A DNA stretch of 64,000 nucleotides. Origin: Bubalus kerabau. Lineage: Eukaryota > Chordata > Mammalia > Artiodactyla > Bovidae. Position 1 is the stretch's first letter; each line of letters starts with the position of its first letter. Location: contig NC_073642.1 of the NCBI RefSeq assembly GCF_029407905.1, positions 4,898,001 to 4,962,000 on the forward strand, in the 5' to 3' direction. Below the pieces are notes generated by a model that was given only the letters and a program-made list of their open reading frames with translations, had not been told where the DNA came from and ran no database searches. A program made the translations under genes and the position numbers. This document shows positions 1 through 10,890 of this stretch, one piece after another.

Positions 1-1410
1 AAAGTGCTGCACTCAATATGCCAGCAAATTTGGAAAACTCAGCAGTGGCCACAGGACTGGAAAAGGTCCGTTTTCATTCCAATCCCAAAGAAAGGCAATG
101 CCAAAGAATGCTGAAACTACCACACAATTGCACTCATCTCACATGCTAGTTAAGTAATGCTCAAAATTTTCCAAGCCAGGCTTCAGCAAAACGTGAACTG
201 TGAACTTCCTGATGTGCAAGCTGGTTTTAGCAAAGGCAGAGGAACCAGAGATCAAATTGCCAACATCCACTGGATCATTGAAAAAGAGAGTTCCAGAAAA
301 ACATCTATTTCTGCTTTATTGACTAGGCCAAAGCCTTTGACTGTTGTGGATCACAATAAACTGTGGAAAATTCTGAAAGAGATGGAAATACCAGACCACC
401 TGACCTGCCTTCTTGAGAAACCTATATGCAGGTCAGGAAAGAAGAGTTAGAACTGGACATGGAACAACAGACTGGTTCCAAATAGGTGAAGGAGTACATC
501 AAGTCTGTATATTGTCACCCTGTTTATTTAACTTATATGCAGAGTATATCATGAGAAACTCTGGGCTGGAAGCAGCACAGGCTGGAATCAAGATTGCTGG
601 GAGAAATATCAATAACCTCAGATATGCAGATGACACCACCCTTATGGCAGAAAGTGAAGAGGAACTAAAAAGCCTCTTGATGAGAGTGAAAGAGGAGAGT
701 GAAAAAGTTGGCTTATAGCTCAACATTCAGAAAACGAAGATCATGGCATCTGGTGCCATCACTTCATGGGAAATAGATGGGGAAACAGTGGAAACAGTGT
801 TAGACTTTATTTTTCTGGGCTCCAAAATCACTGAAGATGGTGATTTCAGCCATGAAATTAAAAGACACTTACTCCTTGGAAGGAAAGTTATGACCAACCT
901 AGACAGCATATTAAAAAGCAGAGACATTACTTTGCCAACAAAGGTCTGTCTAGTCAAGGCTATTGTTTTACCAGTGGTCATGTATGGATGTGAGAGTTGG
1001 ACTGTGGAAAAATCTGAGCACCGAATTGATGCTTTTGAACTGTGGTGTTGGAGAAGACTCTTCAGAGTCCCTCAGACTGCAAGGGGATCCAACTAGTCCA
1101 TCCTACAGGAGATCAGTCCTGGGTGTTCATTGGAAGGACTTATGCTAAAGCTGAAACTCCAATACTTTGGCCACCTCATGCGAAGAGTTGATTCATTGGA
1201 AAAGACCCTGATTCTGGGAGGGATTGGGGGCAGAAGGAGAAGGGGACGACAGAGGATGAGATGGCTGGATGGCATCATCAACTCAATGGACATGAGTTTG
1301 AGTAAACTCTGGGAGTTGGTGATGGACAGGGTGGCCTGGCGTGCTGCAATTCATGGGGTCTTAAAGAGTCGGACATGACCGAGCGAGTGAACAGAACTGA
1401 ACTGAACTGA
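1..1410 (+). mobile_element. BovB (RTE) LINE, 3' part, cut by window start
   Basis: Sense-strand BovB ORF2 from within the reverse transcriptase to the 3' end. Translated pieces in shifting frames (157-450, 413-718, 743-1096, 1130-1378) read the conserved RT blocks, including YADD encoded at 623-634. The frame breaks and an in-frame stop after the RT core show a dead copy. The end carries the typical BovB tail of repeated ACTGA units near 1395-1410. The 5' part lies outside the window. Confidence 0.9.
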
Positions 1411-1935
1411 AGTGAACAGGAAAAAAAAAAGCAGAGACATTATTTTGCCAACAATCTTCTGTCTATTCAAAGCTATGTTTTTTCCAGTAGTCATGTATGG
1501 ATGTGAGACTTGGACTATAAGGAAATCTGAGCACTTAAGAATTGATGGTTTTGAACCATGTTGTTGGAGAAGACTCTTGAGCGCCCCTTGGAATACAAGG
1601 AGATCCAACTAGTCAATCCTAAAGGAAATCAGTCCTGAATATTCTTTGGAAGGACTGATGCTGAAACTGAAACTCCAATAATCTGGCCACCGACACTAAG
1701 AAATGACTGACTGGAAAAGATCCTGATGCTGGGAATGATTGAAGGTTGGAGAAGGGGATGACAAAGGATGAGATGGAACTGGCATCACCGACTCAATGGA
1801 CACGAGTTTGAGTAAGCTCTGGGTGTTGTTGATGGACAGGGAAGCCGGGCATGCTACAGTCCATGGGGTCACAAAGAGTTGGACATGACTGAGCAACTGA
1901 ACTGAACAGGAGAGAAAAAAAAAAAAAAAAAGACT
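1411..1935 (+). mobile_element. BovB 3' fragment, second copy
   Basis: After an A-run (about 1420-1430) the sequence restarts at a BovB position already seen near 919 of the preceding copy and runs again to a BovB 3' end (about 1906), followed by a long A-run at about 1914-1931. It is therefore a separate, 5'-truncated insertion or local duplication in the same orientation. It has no intact reading frame. Confidence 0.75.
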
Positions 1936-4900
1936 ATAAAAAACACAAACATATGGAGGTTAAACTACACTCTTCTGAATAACAAACAGATCCAAGATGA
2001 AATCAGAAAGGAATTCAAAATATGCATAGAAACAAATGAAAATGGAGACACAACAACCCCAAACCTATGGGATTCAGCAAAAACAGTGCTAAGAGGGAGA
2101 TTATAAGCAATACAAACCTAATTTAAGAAGCAAGAGAAACATCAAAAAACAATCTAAATTTACACCTAAATCAACTAGGAAAAAAAACCCAAAAACCCAA
2201 AGTTAGTAGCAGGAAGGTTATCATGAAATCAGAGCAAAAAGAATTGAAAAAGAAACAGAGGGGACTATAGCAAATATCAACAAGCTAAAAGTTGGTTCTT
2301 TGAGAAGATCAATAGAATAGACAAATCTTTAGTCATACTCATTAAAAAGAAAAGGAAGAAGAATTGATCAATAAAATTAGAAATGAAAATGGAGAAATCA
2401 TAACAGACAACACAGAAATACAAAGGATCAGAAGAGACTACTATCAGCCAATTAAATGGGCAACTTGGAAGAAATGGACAAATTCTTAGAAAAGTATAAC
2501 ATACCAAAACTGAAGCAGAAAGAAATAGAAAAACTGAACAGATCAATCACAAGCACAGAAATCAAAACTGCCAGTCCAGGTTCGATGCACGATACTGGAT
2601 GCTTGGGGCTGGTGCACTGGGACGACCCAGAGGGATGGTATGGGGAGGGAGGAGGGAGGAGGGTTTAGGATGGGGAACACCTGTATACCTGTGGTGGATT
2701 CATTTTGATATTTGGCAAAACTAATACAATTATGTAAAGTTTAAAAATAAAATAAAATTTTTTCTGAAAAAATGCAAAACTGTAATAAAAAAAATCTTCC
2801 AAAAAACAAAAGCCCAGGACCAGATGGCTTCACAAGTGAATTCTACCAAAAGTTTAGAAAAGAGCTAACATTCACCCTACTCAACTTCTTTCAGAAAATT
2901 GCCAAGGAAGGTAAATTCCCAAACTCATTCTATGAGGCCACCATCACCCTAATACCAAAACCAAACAAAGATGTCACAAAGAAAGAAAACTACAGTCCAA
3001 TAACTCTGATGAACATAAATGAAAAATCCTGAACAAAATTCTAGCAAAAAGAATCCAACAACATATTAAAAAGATCATACATTATAACCAGGCCGGACTT
3101 TATTCCTTGGATTCAAGGATTCTTCATTATTCACAAATTAATCAATGTGATACACCATATTAACAAATTGAAAGATAAAAACCATATGATTATCTCAACA
3201 GATGCAGACAAAGTCTTTGACAAAATTCAACACTCATTTATGATTAAAAACTCTCCAGAAAGCAGGAATAGAAGGAACATACTCAACATAATAAAAGCCA
3301 TATATAACAAACTCACAGCAAACATTATCTTCAATGGAAAAAAATGGAAAGCATTTCCTCTAAAATCAGAAACAAGACAAGGGTGTCCACTTTCACCACT
3401 ACTATTCAACATAGTTTTGGAAGTTTTGACCAGAGCAATCAGAGCAGAAAAAGAAATAAAAGGAACCCAAATTGGAAAAGAAGAAGTAAAACTCTCACTG
3501 TTTGCAGATGAAATGATCCTCTACATAGAAAACCCTGAAGACACCACCAGAAAATTCCTAGAGCTAATCAATGAATATAGTAAAGTTGCAGGATATAAAA
3601 TTAATACACAGAAATCTCTTGCATTTCTATAGACCAACCATGAAAAAAACAGAAAGAGAAATTAAGGAAACAATCCCATTCACCATTGCAAAGAAAAGAA
3701 TAAAATACTTAGGAATAAATTTACCTAAAGAAACAAAAGACCTATATAAAGAAAAAACCCATATAAAGAAAACTATAAAACACTGATGAAAGAAATCAAG
3801 GATGACCCAAATAGATGGAGAAATTTACCATCTCCATGGATTGGAAGAATCAGTATAGTGAAAATGAGTATACTACCCAAAGCAATCTATAGACTCAAGG
3901 CAATGCCTATCAAGCTACCAATGGTATTTTTCACAGAACTGGAACAAAAAATTCACAATTAGTATAGAAACAAAAAACCTCAAAGAGCCAAAGTAATCTT
4001 GAGAAAGAAGAATGGAACTGGAGGAATCAACCTGCCTGACTTCAGACTATACTACAAAGCTACAGTCCTGGGCATAAAGCACCTATGAACACCTTATCTT
4101 TGACAAAAGAGGCAAAAATGGAGAAAAGACAATCTCTTTAGCAAGTGGTGCTGACAAAACTGGTCAACCACCTGTAAAAGAATGAAACTAGAACACTTTC
4201 TAACACCATACACAAAAATAAACTCAAAATTGATTAAAGATCTAAACTTAAGACCAGAAATTATAAAACTCCAAGAGGAAAACATATACAGAACACTCTC
4301 TAACATAAATTGCAGCAAGATCCTCTATGACACACCTCCCAGAATAATGGAAATAAAAAGAAAAATAAACAAATGAGACCTAATTAAACTTAAAAGCTTT
4401 TTCACAATGAAGAAATGTGTAAGCAAGTTGAAAAGGCAGCCTTCAGATTGGGAGAAGATAATAGCAAGTGAAACAACTGACAAAGAATTAACCTCCAAAT
4501 ATACAAGCAGCTCATCCAGCTCAATACCAGAAAAATGACAACCCAATCAAAAAGAACAGATATTTCTCCAAAGAAGACACACACATGGCTAATATACATG
4601 AAAAGATGCTTGATATCAATTATTATTAGAGAAACGGAAATCAAAACTACAATGAGATACAATTTCCTGCTCGTCAGAATGGCCACCATCAAAAATTCTG
4701 CAAACAAAATGCTGGAGAGGGTATGGAGAACCCCTCTTACACTATGGGTGGCAGTGCAAACTGGCACAGCCACCTGGAGAACTATGTGGAGATGTCTTTA
4801 AAAACTCAAAATAGAACTACCATAAAACTCAGCAATCCCTCTCCTGGGCATACACAGCAAGAAAACCAGACTTGAAAGAGACACATGTACCCCAGTGTTC

Positions 4901-5555
4901 ATTGTGGCATTGCTTACAATAGCTAGGACATGGAAGCAATCTAGATGTTCATAGGCAGAGGAATGGATAAGGAAGTTGTGGTACATATACACAATGGAAT
5001 ACTACTCAGGTATATATATTGAAAAAAAAAAAAGAACACATTTGAGTCAGTTCCAATGAAGTAGATGAAACTGGAGCCTATTATACAGAGTGAAGTAAGT
5101 TAGAAAGATAAACACTAATGCAATATATTAATGCATATATATGGAATTTAGAAAGATGGTAATGACAATCCCATATGCAAGGCAGCAAAGAGACTCAGAT
5201 GTAAAGAAGAGACTTTTAAATTATGTGGGAGAAGGTGAGGGTGGGATGACATGAAAGAGTAGTGTTGAATCGTGTATATTCACCATGTATATTACCAATA
5301 GCATTGAAACATATAAAACTAGATGAGCAGTGAATGTTTGATGCATGAAGCAGGACACTCAAAGCCAGTGCTCTGGGACAACCTAGAGAGATATGGTGGG
5401 GAGGGAGGTAGGAGGGGGGGGTTCAAGATGTGGGGGACACATGTGCACCTGTGGCTGATTCATGTTGATGTATGGCAAAAATCACCACAATATTGTAAAG
5501 TAATAATTCTCCAATTAAAATAAATAAATCAATCAAAAATGATAAATACATAAAT
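1936..5555 (+). mobile_element. L1 LINE, 5'-truncated, sense, ORF2 to 3' UTR
   Basis: Begins near the end of the ORF2 endonuclease region and runs through RT (open pieces 2772-3032, 3147-3632, 3571-3786), the C-terminal region (4182-4376, 4535-4801) and a 3' UTR ending in an A-rich tail near 5520-5555. The RT core reads an FADE variant where L1 normally has FADD (about 3500-3511), and several frameshifts break the frame, so the copy is dead. A younger L1-BT tail is inserted at 2571-2774. Confidence 0.85.
2571..2774 (+). mobile_element. L1-BT 3'-end insertion (about 200 bp)
   Basis: A short L1-BT 3' UTR piece ending in the characteristic AAAATAAAATAAAATT-type tail, dropped into older L1 ORF2. 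The host motif CAAAACTG occurs just before it (2563-2570) and again just after it (2775-2782), a plausible target-site duplication; host ORF2 sequence continues across the insertion. Confidence 0.8.
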
Positions 5556-5602
5556 GGGTGTTGAATCTTATCAAAACTTTTTCTGCATCTATTGAGGTGG
5601 TC

Positions 5603-5869
5603 GGAGAAGGAAATGGCAACCCACTCCAGTATTCTTGCCTAGAGAATCCCATGGAGAGAGGAGCTTAGTGGGCTGCTGTCTGTGGGGTCCCACAGAGTTG
5701 GACACGACTCAAGCGACTTAGCATGCATGTATGCATTGGAGAAGGAAATGGCAACCCATTCTAGTATTCTTGCCTGGAGAATCCCAGGGACAGAGGAGCC
5801 AGGTGGGCTGCTGTCTGTGGGGTCACACAGAGTCAGACACGACTGACGTGACTTAGCAGCAGCAGCAGC
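5603..5869 (+). mobile_element. BOV-A2 SINE
   Basis: Two GGAGAAGGAAATGGCAACCC-headed monomers (second starting about 5738) and a GCA-repeat tail. Flanked by a perfect target-site duplication ATTGAGGTGGTC at 5591-5602 and 5870-5881, so the insertion limits are precise. Host is the antisense L1. Confidence 0.95.
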
Positions 5870-7149
5870 ATTGAGGTGGTCATATTATTTTTATTCTTTA
5901 ATTTGTTAGTGTGATGAGTTATAATATTGATTTTCAAATACTGAAAATGCCTTACATGTCAAGGATAAACCCCACTTCATCAAGGTGTGTAATCCTTTTA
6001 ATATATTGCTGGATTTGAATTGCTAATATTTTGTTGAGGATTTTGCATCTATGTTCCTCAGTGATAGAGGTGTGTAATTCTCTTTTTTGTGATCTTGTTT
6101 TCTGGTTTTGAAATCAGGGTGATACTGGCTTGATAGAATGTGTTAGGAAATGGTCCTTCATCTGTAATTTTTTGGAATAATTTGAGAAGGATAGGTGTTA
6201 ATTATTATTTAAATGTTTTGCAGAATTCAGCTGTTAAGCCATCTGGTCCTGGACTTAGATTTGCTAGGAGTTTTAGTTACTGATTCAATTTCACAACCAG
6301 TGATTGAATTGATTGGTCTGTTCATACTTTCTATTTCTTCCTGATTCAGTCTTTAATCAAGTATTTGCCAATTTCCTTTCAGTTGTCAATTTTATGATGT
6401 AGAGTTGTTTGTGGTAATCTCTTACTATTCATTTATTTCTTTGGTGTTGTCCTTTCTTATTTCTGAATGAACTGATTTGAGTCATCTCTATTTTTTTAGT
6501 TGATCAGTATGTCTAAGGATTAATCAGTTTTATTTATTTATTGAAAGAACCAGGTCTCAGTTTCATTGGTCTTTTTATTTTTTTAAGTCTTTATGTCATA
6601 TATTTCTGCTCTGATCTTTATGACTTATTTCCTCCTACCAAATGTGGGTTTGGTTGGCTTTTTATTCCTTTAGGTGTTAGGCTAGGTTGTTTGAGGTTTT
6701 TCTTGTTCCTGAGGTAGGCTTGTATCACTATAACTTTCCCTCTTAGAACTGCTTTTGCTGTGTCCATAATTGTTGGATTGTCATCTTTTTATTTTTCTCC
6801 AGGTATTTTAAAATTTCTTCTTTGATCTATTGGTTGTTTAGTAGCATATTTTTCAGCCCTCATGTATTTGTGATTTTTTGCAGTATTTTCTTGTGGTTTC
6901 TAGTTTCACATTATTGTGATCAGAAAAGATGCTTGACATGATTTTAATTTTTAAAAATTTACCAAGGATTGTTATGTGGCCTAGTATGTGATCTATCCTG
7001 GAGAATGTTCCATATGCACTTGAAAGAATGTGTAATCTTCTCTTTGGGGATAGAATGTTCTCTGCATCTATTAAGTCCACTGGCTCTGATGTGTCTTTCA
7101 AAGCCAATGTTTTCTTACCAATTTTATGTCTGGATGATGTATTCATTGA

Positions 7150-7371
7150 TGTGCATGCGTGCGTGCTAAATTGCTTCAGTAATTTCTGACTCTTTGCAAC
7201 CCTATGGACTGTGGCCCATCAGTTTCCTCTGATCACGGGATTCTCCAGGCAAGAATACTGGAGGGATTGCCATGCTCTCCTCCAAGGTATCTTCCTGACT
7301 CAGGGATTGAACCTGCATCTCTTATGTCTCCTGCAATGACAGGCAGGTTCTTAAGCACTAGCACTAGTGGT
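7150..7371 (-). mobile_element. Bov-tA SINE, antisense
   Basis: Antisense Bov-tA: the Bov-A body comes first on the + strand and the tRNA-Glu-derived head follows at the right (about 7300-7371), with B-box-like GGGATTGAACCTGCATCTC. L1 endonuclease sequence continues on both sides. Confidence 0.85.
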
Positions 7372-7460
7372 GTGTAAATGTATAATTGTGTTACTGTCCA
7401 TTTTTCCCTTAATACTGTTAATATTTGCTGTATGTACTTAGGTGCACCTATGTTGGGTGC

Positions 7461-7514
7461 AGTTCATGGGGTCGCAAAGAGTCAGACATGTCTTAGCAAC
7501 TGAACAGCAACACC
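7461..7514 (+). mobile_element. Bov-A/BovB 3'-end fragment (54 bp)
   Basis: A short stretch with the common Bov 3' end (TCGCAAAGAGTCAGACATG then a short ACTGAAC tail) sits inside the antisense L1, whose sequence resumes on both sides. It is too short to assign to a SINE or a BovB end. Confidence 0.6.
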
Positions 7515-8030
7515 AATAATAACAATTGTTATATCTTCTTCTTCTTGATTTGATCCTTTGATCATTATGTAACATCCTACTTCTCCCCTATTATAGTCTT
7601 TGTTTTAAGATTTATTTTGTCTGACAGAAGTATTGTTACTCTACCTTTCTTTTGATTTCCATTTGTATGAAGTATCCTTTTCCATCCCCTCACTTTCAAT
7701 CTGTGTCTTTAGATCTGAAGTGAATTTCTTGTAGGCAGCTGATACAAAGTTCTTTTTTTTTAAATCAATTCAGTCACCTTATGCCCTTTGATTAGAGTAT
7801 TTAATCCATTTACATTTAAAGTAATTTTTGATAAGTATGAACTAATTACCATTTTGCTAATTGTTTGGAAGTTGGGGGTTTTTTTTTAGTTTTTTATTTT
7901 TATTTTTATTCTTTTATTATTTGTATTATTCTCTTCTCTTGTAATTTGGTGGTTATCTTTAGTGTTGTGTTTGGATTCCTTTCTGTTTTTTCTTGTTTAA
8001 CTATTATGGGTTTGGGGTTATGTGTTTGTC

Positions 8031-8035
<5 letters not shown>

Positions 8036-8066
<31 letters not shown>
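8036..8066. repeat. (TG)n microsatellite
   Basis: About fifteen uninterrupted TG units inside the antisense L1; likely length-polymorphic. Confidence 0.97.
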
Positions 8067-8068
<2 letters not shown>

Positions 8069-8860
8069 ATATTGGCAATTTAAAGTTGCCAATCACTTAA
8101 TTTCAAATGTACTTTAACAACCCCGCTTTTTAACTTCCAGTCACAAAAAACTACTGTTTTGACATATCTTGCACCTTTGATTTTTCGTATTTAGGCAGAT
8201 CTAATTGATTTTACTACTTCTGTCTTTAACTTTCTTATTGCCTGATTTATTAACTTTACTGTATGTTTCCTTTTACCAATGAACTGTTCACTTTTGTAAC
8301 TTTTATGTTTCTAGTTGTGACATTTTTTTGCTTAGAGAAGTCCCTTTAACATTTTTTGTAAAGATGGATTGATGGTGTTTAATTCTTTTAGCTTTTACTT
8401 GTTTATATAACCGTTGATCTTTCCATCAATCAGAATGAAAGATTTCCCAGGTAGCATATTCTTGGGTGTAGGTTTTCCCTTTTAATCATTTTAAATATGT
8501 CATGCTACTTCTTCTGGTCTACAGAGTTTCTACTGAAAAGCCAGAGCTGATGGCCTTATGGGAATTCCCTTGTAGATAACTTGTTGCTTTTCTCTTGCTA
8601 CTTTTAATAATCTCTCTTTATCTTTTTCCATTTGAATTACAATTTGTCCTTGTGTGTTCCTCTTTGGGTTGATACTGTCTGGGACTCTATATTTCCTGTA
8701 CTTTGGTATCAATTTCTTTTCCAGTGTTAGGGAAGCTTTCAACTGCTATGTCTACATATATGTTCTCTTGTTTTTTGCTCTCTCTTCTCCTTCTGGAATC
8801 CCTATACTGTGAATATTAGTACACTTGATGTTTTCTCACAAGCCTCTTAAACTGTCCCCA

Positions 8861-8890
8861 TTTCTTTCTTTCTTTCTTTCTTTCTTTTTT
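8861..8890. repeat. (TTTC)n microsatellite
   Basis: About six TTTC units running into a T-run within the antisense L1 ORF1 region. Confidence 0.9.
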
Positions 8891-8922
8891 TGGCTTTATT
8901 CTGTTCAGTTTAAGTGTTTTGC

Positions 8923-9974
8923 TGGAGAAGGCAATGGCAACCCACTCCAGTACTCTTGCCTGGAAAATCCCATGGACAGAGGAGCCTGGTAGGCTACAGA
9001 CCATGTGAGAGGGAAACAGGCAGGAGGGCCAGAGGTCTCCAAAGGGAGGAAATAGCCTGCAAGTGTCAGACATTTTGATCTCTCTTAAGCAACAGAAGGA
9101 AACAAACTAGCGATATTTTTTCCTTCTCTATACAAATTTAAAAGGAGGTTTCTCTTAAAATACTGTGTTGCCATAATGACACCTGGTTTCACCTGAAGTT
9201 AACTATTCTCAAACCTAGAGAAAACCAATGCATTTCTCTCATAGAAATGTTTATCTTAAGCTATGCTAATGTACTATGCATTTACCCCAAATTCTCTTCA
9301 AGTCGGTTCCGCCTCTTGGCTCAGAACCTACTTGACAAACCAGTATGTTATACTCAGATATTGTTCCCCTAATCTATGTAAATGAAACTATTTGTATGGT
9401 GATCTGCCCTTCTTCAAGATTCAAGTTAATCATTTTAGGGCCCAGGATGAACCATTTGGTGCCAAGATTATCCCAAAATGCATCTTATGGGTGAGGGGCC
9501 TGGTGCCATTCTGAGTTTTAAGACATTCCTTTCTTTTATTAACAGACTGCTAGTGACTATATAACAACCAGCTGAAGACTAGCCAGGGGGGCACTCTTTC
9601 TGCCCCCTTCTGATGCCTATGTCAGAAGATTTCTCTATCTCCTTTATACTTTAATAAAACTTTATTACACAAAAGCTCTGAGCGATCAAGCCTCGTCTCT
9701 GGCCCTGGATTGAATTCTTCTCCTCTGGGGCCCAAGAATCCCAGCGTCTTTGCGTGATTCAACAACAATCTTTCACAAGGGGTCGCAAAGAGTCAGACAC
9801 GACTGAGTGACTTCACTTTCACTTTTCACTTACGTGCATTGGAGAAGGAAATGGCAACCCACTCCAATGTTCTTGCCTGGAGAATCCCAGGGACAGGGGA
9901 GCCTGGTGGGCTGCCGTCTATGGGGTCGCACAGAGTCAGACACGACTGAAGCGACTTAGCAGCAGCAGCAGCAG
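8923..9974 (+). mobile_element. BOV-A2 SINE split by a retroviral LTR
   Basis: The first monomer starts at 8923; the second ends with a GCA-repeat tail at 9974. Target-site duplications TAAGTGTTTTGC (8911-8922) and TAAGTGATTTGC (9975-9986) bracket the whole, with one mismatch. The SINE is interrupted in its first monomer by the LTR at 9004-9777; its sequence resumes at GGGTCGCAAAGAGTC immediately after. Confidence 0.93.
9004..9777 (+). mobile_element. Solo LTR of an endogenous retrovirus
   Basis: About 770 bp with no internal retroviral genes. Ends form a short inverted repeat (TGTGAGAG at the left, CTTTCACA at the right). It has a TATA-like TATATAA at 9558-9564, an AATAAA polyadenylation signal at 9653-9658 and a U5-like stretch to the end. 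A CATG/CAAG pair at the edges may be a 4-bp target duplication with one change, which would put the ends at 9006 and 9775. It arose after the BOV-A2 it splits. Family not assigned; presumably a former provirus reduced by LTR recombination. Confidence 0.75.
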
Positions 9975-10643
9975 TAAGTGATTTGCACTACTTGTTCTTC
10001 CAGATTGCTGATCCATTTTGTATAATTTAATAAACTGTTGATTCCTTCTAAAGCATTTTTCACTTCAGTTATTGTATTCTTCAGTTGTTTCATTACTCTT
10101 TATATTTTCTCTTTGATAATCTTTTCTAACTTCTCACTCTGTTCATCCATTTTTCCCTAAGGTCTTTGATCATCATTACAGTCATAACCTTGAATTGGGT
10201 AGATTGCATATGTCCACTTCACTTAGTTCTTCTGTGGCTAGTTCTTGTGCACTGGTATGGGAAGCTGAGTCCCACGGTCTCTGGTATTACAGACGTGGGG
10301 GTCCCAGGTCTGGGGCCTGCACACCGGTATCTGGGACACTGTCCTGTTCTTTTTGGTGGGTAGGGACATGTACAGGAACCATTGGAGGCTTAGGAGATAT
10401 TAAGGCAATCTGTACTTGGTGGGAAGGACTGTATCCCCATCAAGATAGTTGCTGGACTTGAAGTATACCAATAGTGGTGACTATTCAAGCAGATGGGCCA
10501 GGCCAGGGAAGGGTGAAACAAGAGCAAGGCTTCCAAAGTGGCACTTACCCACACCAGTGTCAACATGGTAGAACAAGTTCCCCAAAATAGCTGCCACCTG
10601 CGTACATGACCCCAGAGTGAGCTATAGTTTCTTCCTGCCTCTC

Positions 10644-10890
10644 TTGTTGTTCAGTCGTCCAATCATGCCCAACTCTGTGACCTTATCAACTGCAGCACAC
10701 CAGGTCTCTCTGGAAATATTGTTATATCCTGGAGTTTGCTCAAGTTCATATTAATTGCCATCTCATACTCTGATGCCCTCTTCTACTTCTGCCCTTGATC
10801 TCTCTCAGATCATGGATTTTCCAATGAGTGGTCTGTTTGCAACAGATGACCAAAATGCTGGAGCTTCAGCTTCAGTCATTCCTGTCTCTC
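10644..10890 (-). mobile_element. BovB 3'-end fragment, antisense
   Basis: About 245 bp of antisense BovB 3' end, starting with the GTTCAGTC type of 3' terminus. It is followed directly by another antisense BovB 3' terminus at about 10891, so it is a separate short insertion beside the long copy. Confidence 0.75.

Noticed and set aside
4402..4773. 123-codon minus-strand hydrophobic frame
   Set aside because: Antisense shadow of the L1 ORF2 C-terminal region.
9004..9777. Possible full provirus at the LTR
   Set aside because: Only one LTR is present and SINE sequence resumes immediately after it; there is no gag, pol or env sequence.
9841..9975. Regularly repeated SINE words suggesting a repeat array or CRISPR-like structure
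   Set aside because: These are BOV-A2 monomers and GCA tails. There is no regular spacer pattern, and the organism is a mammal.
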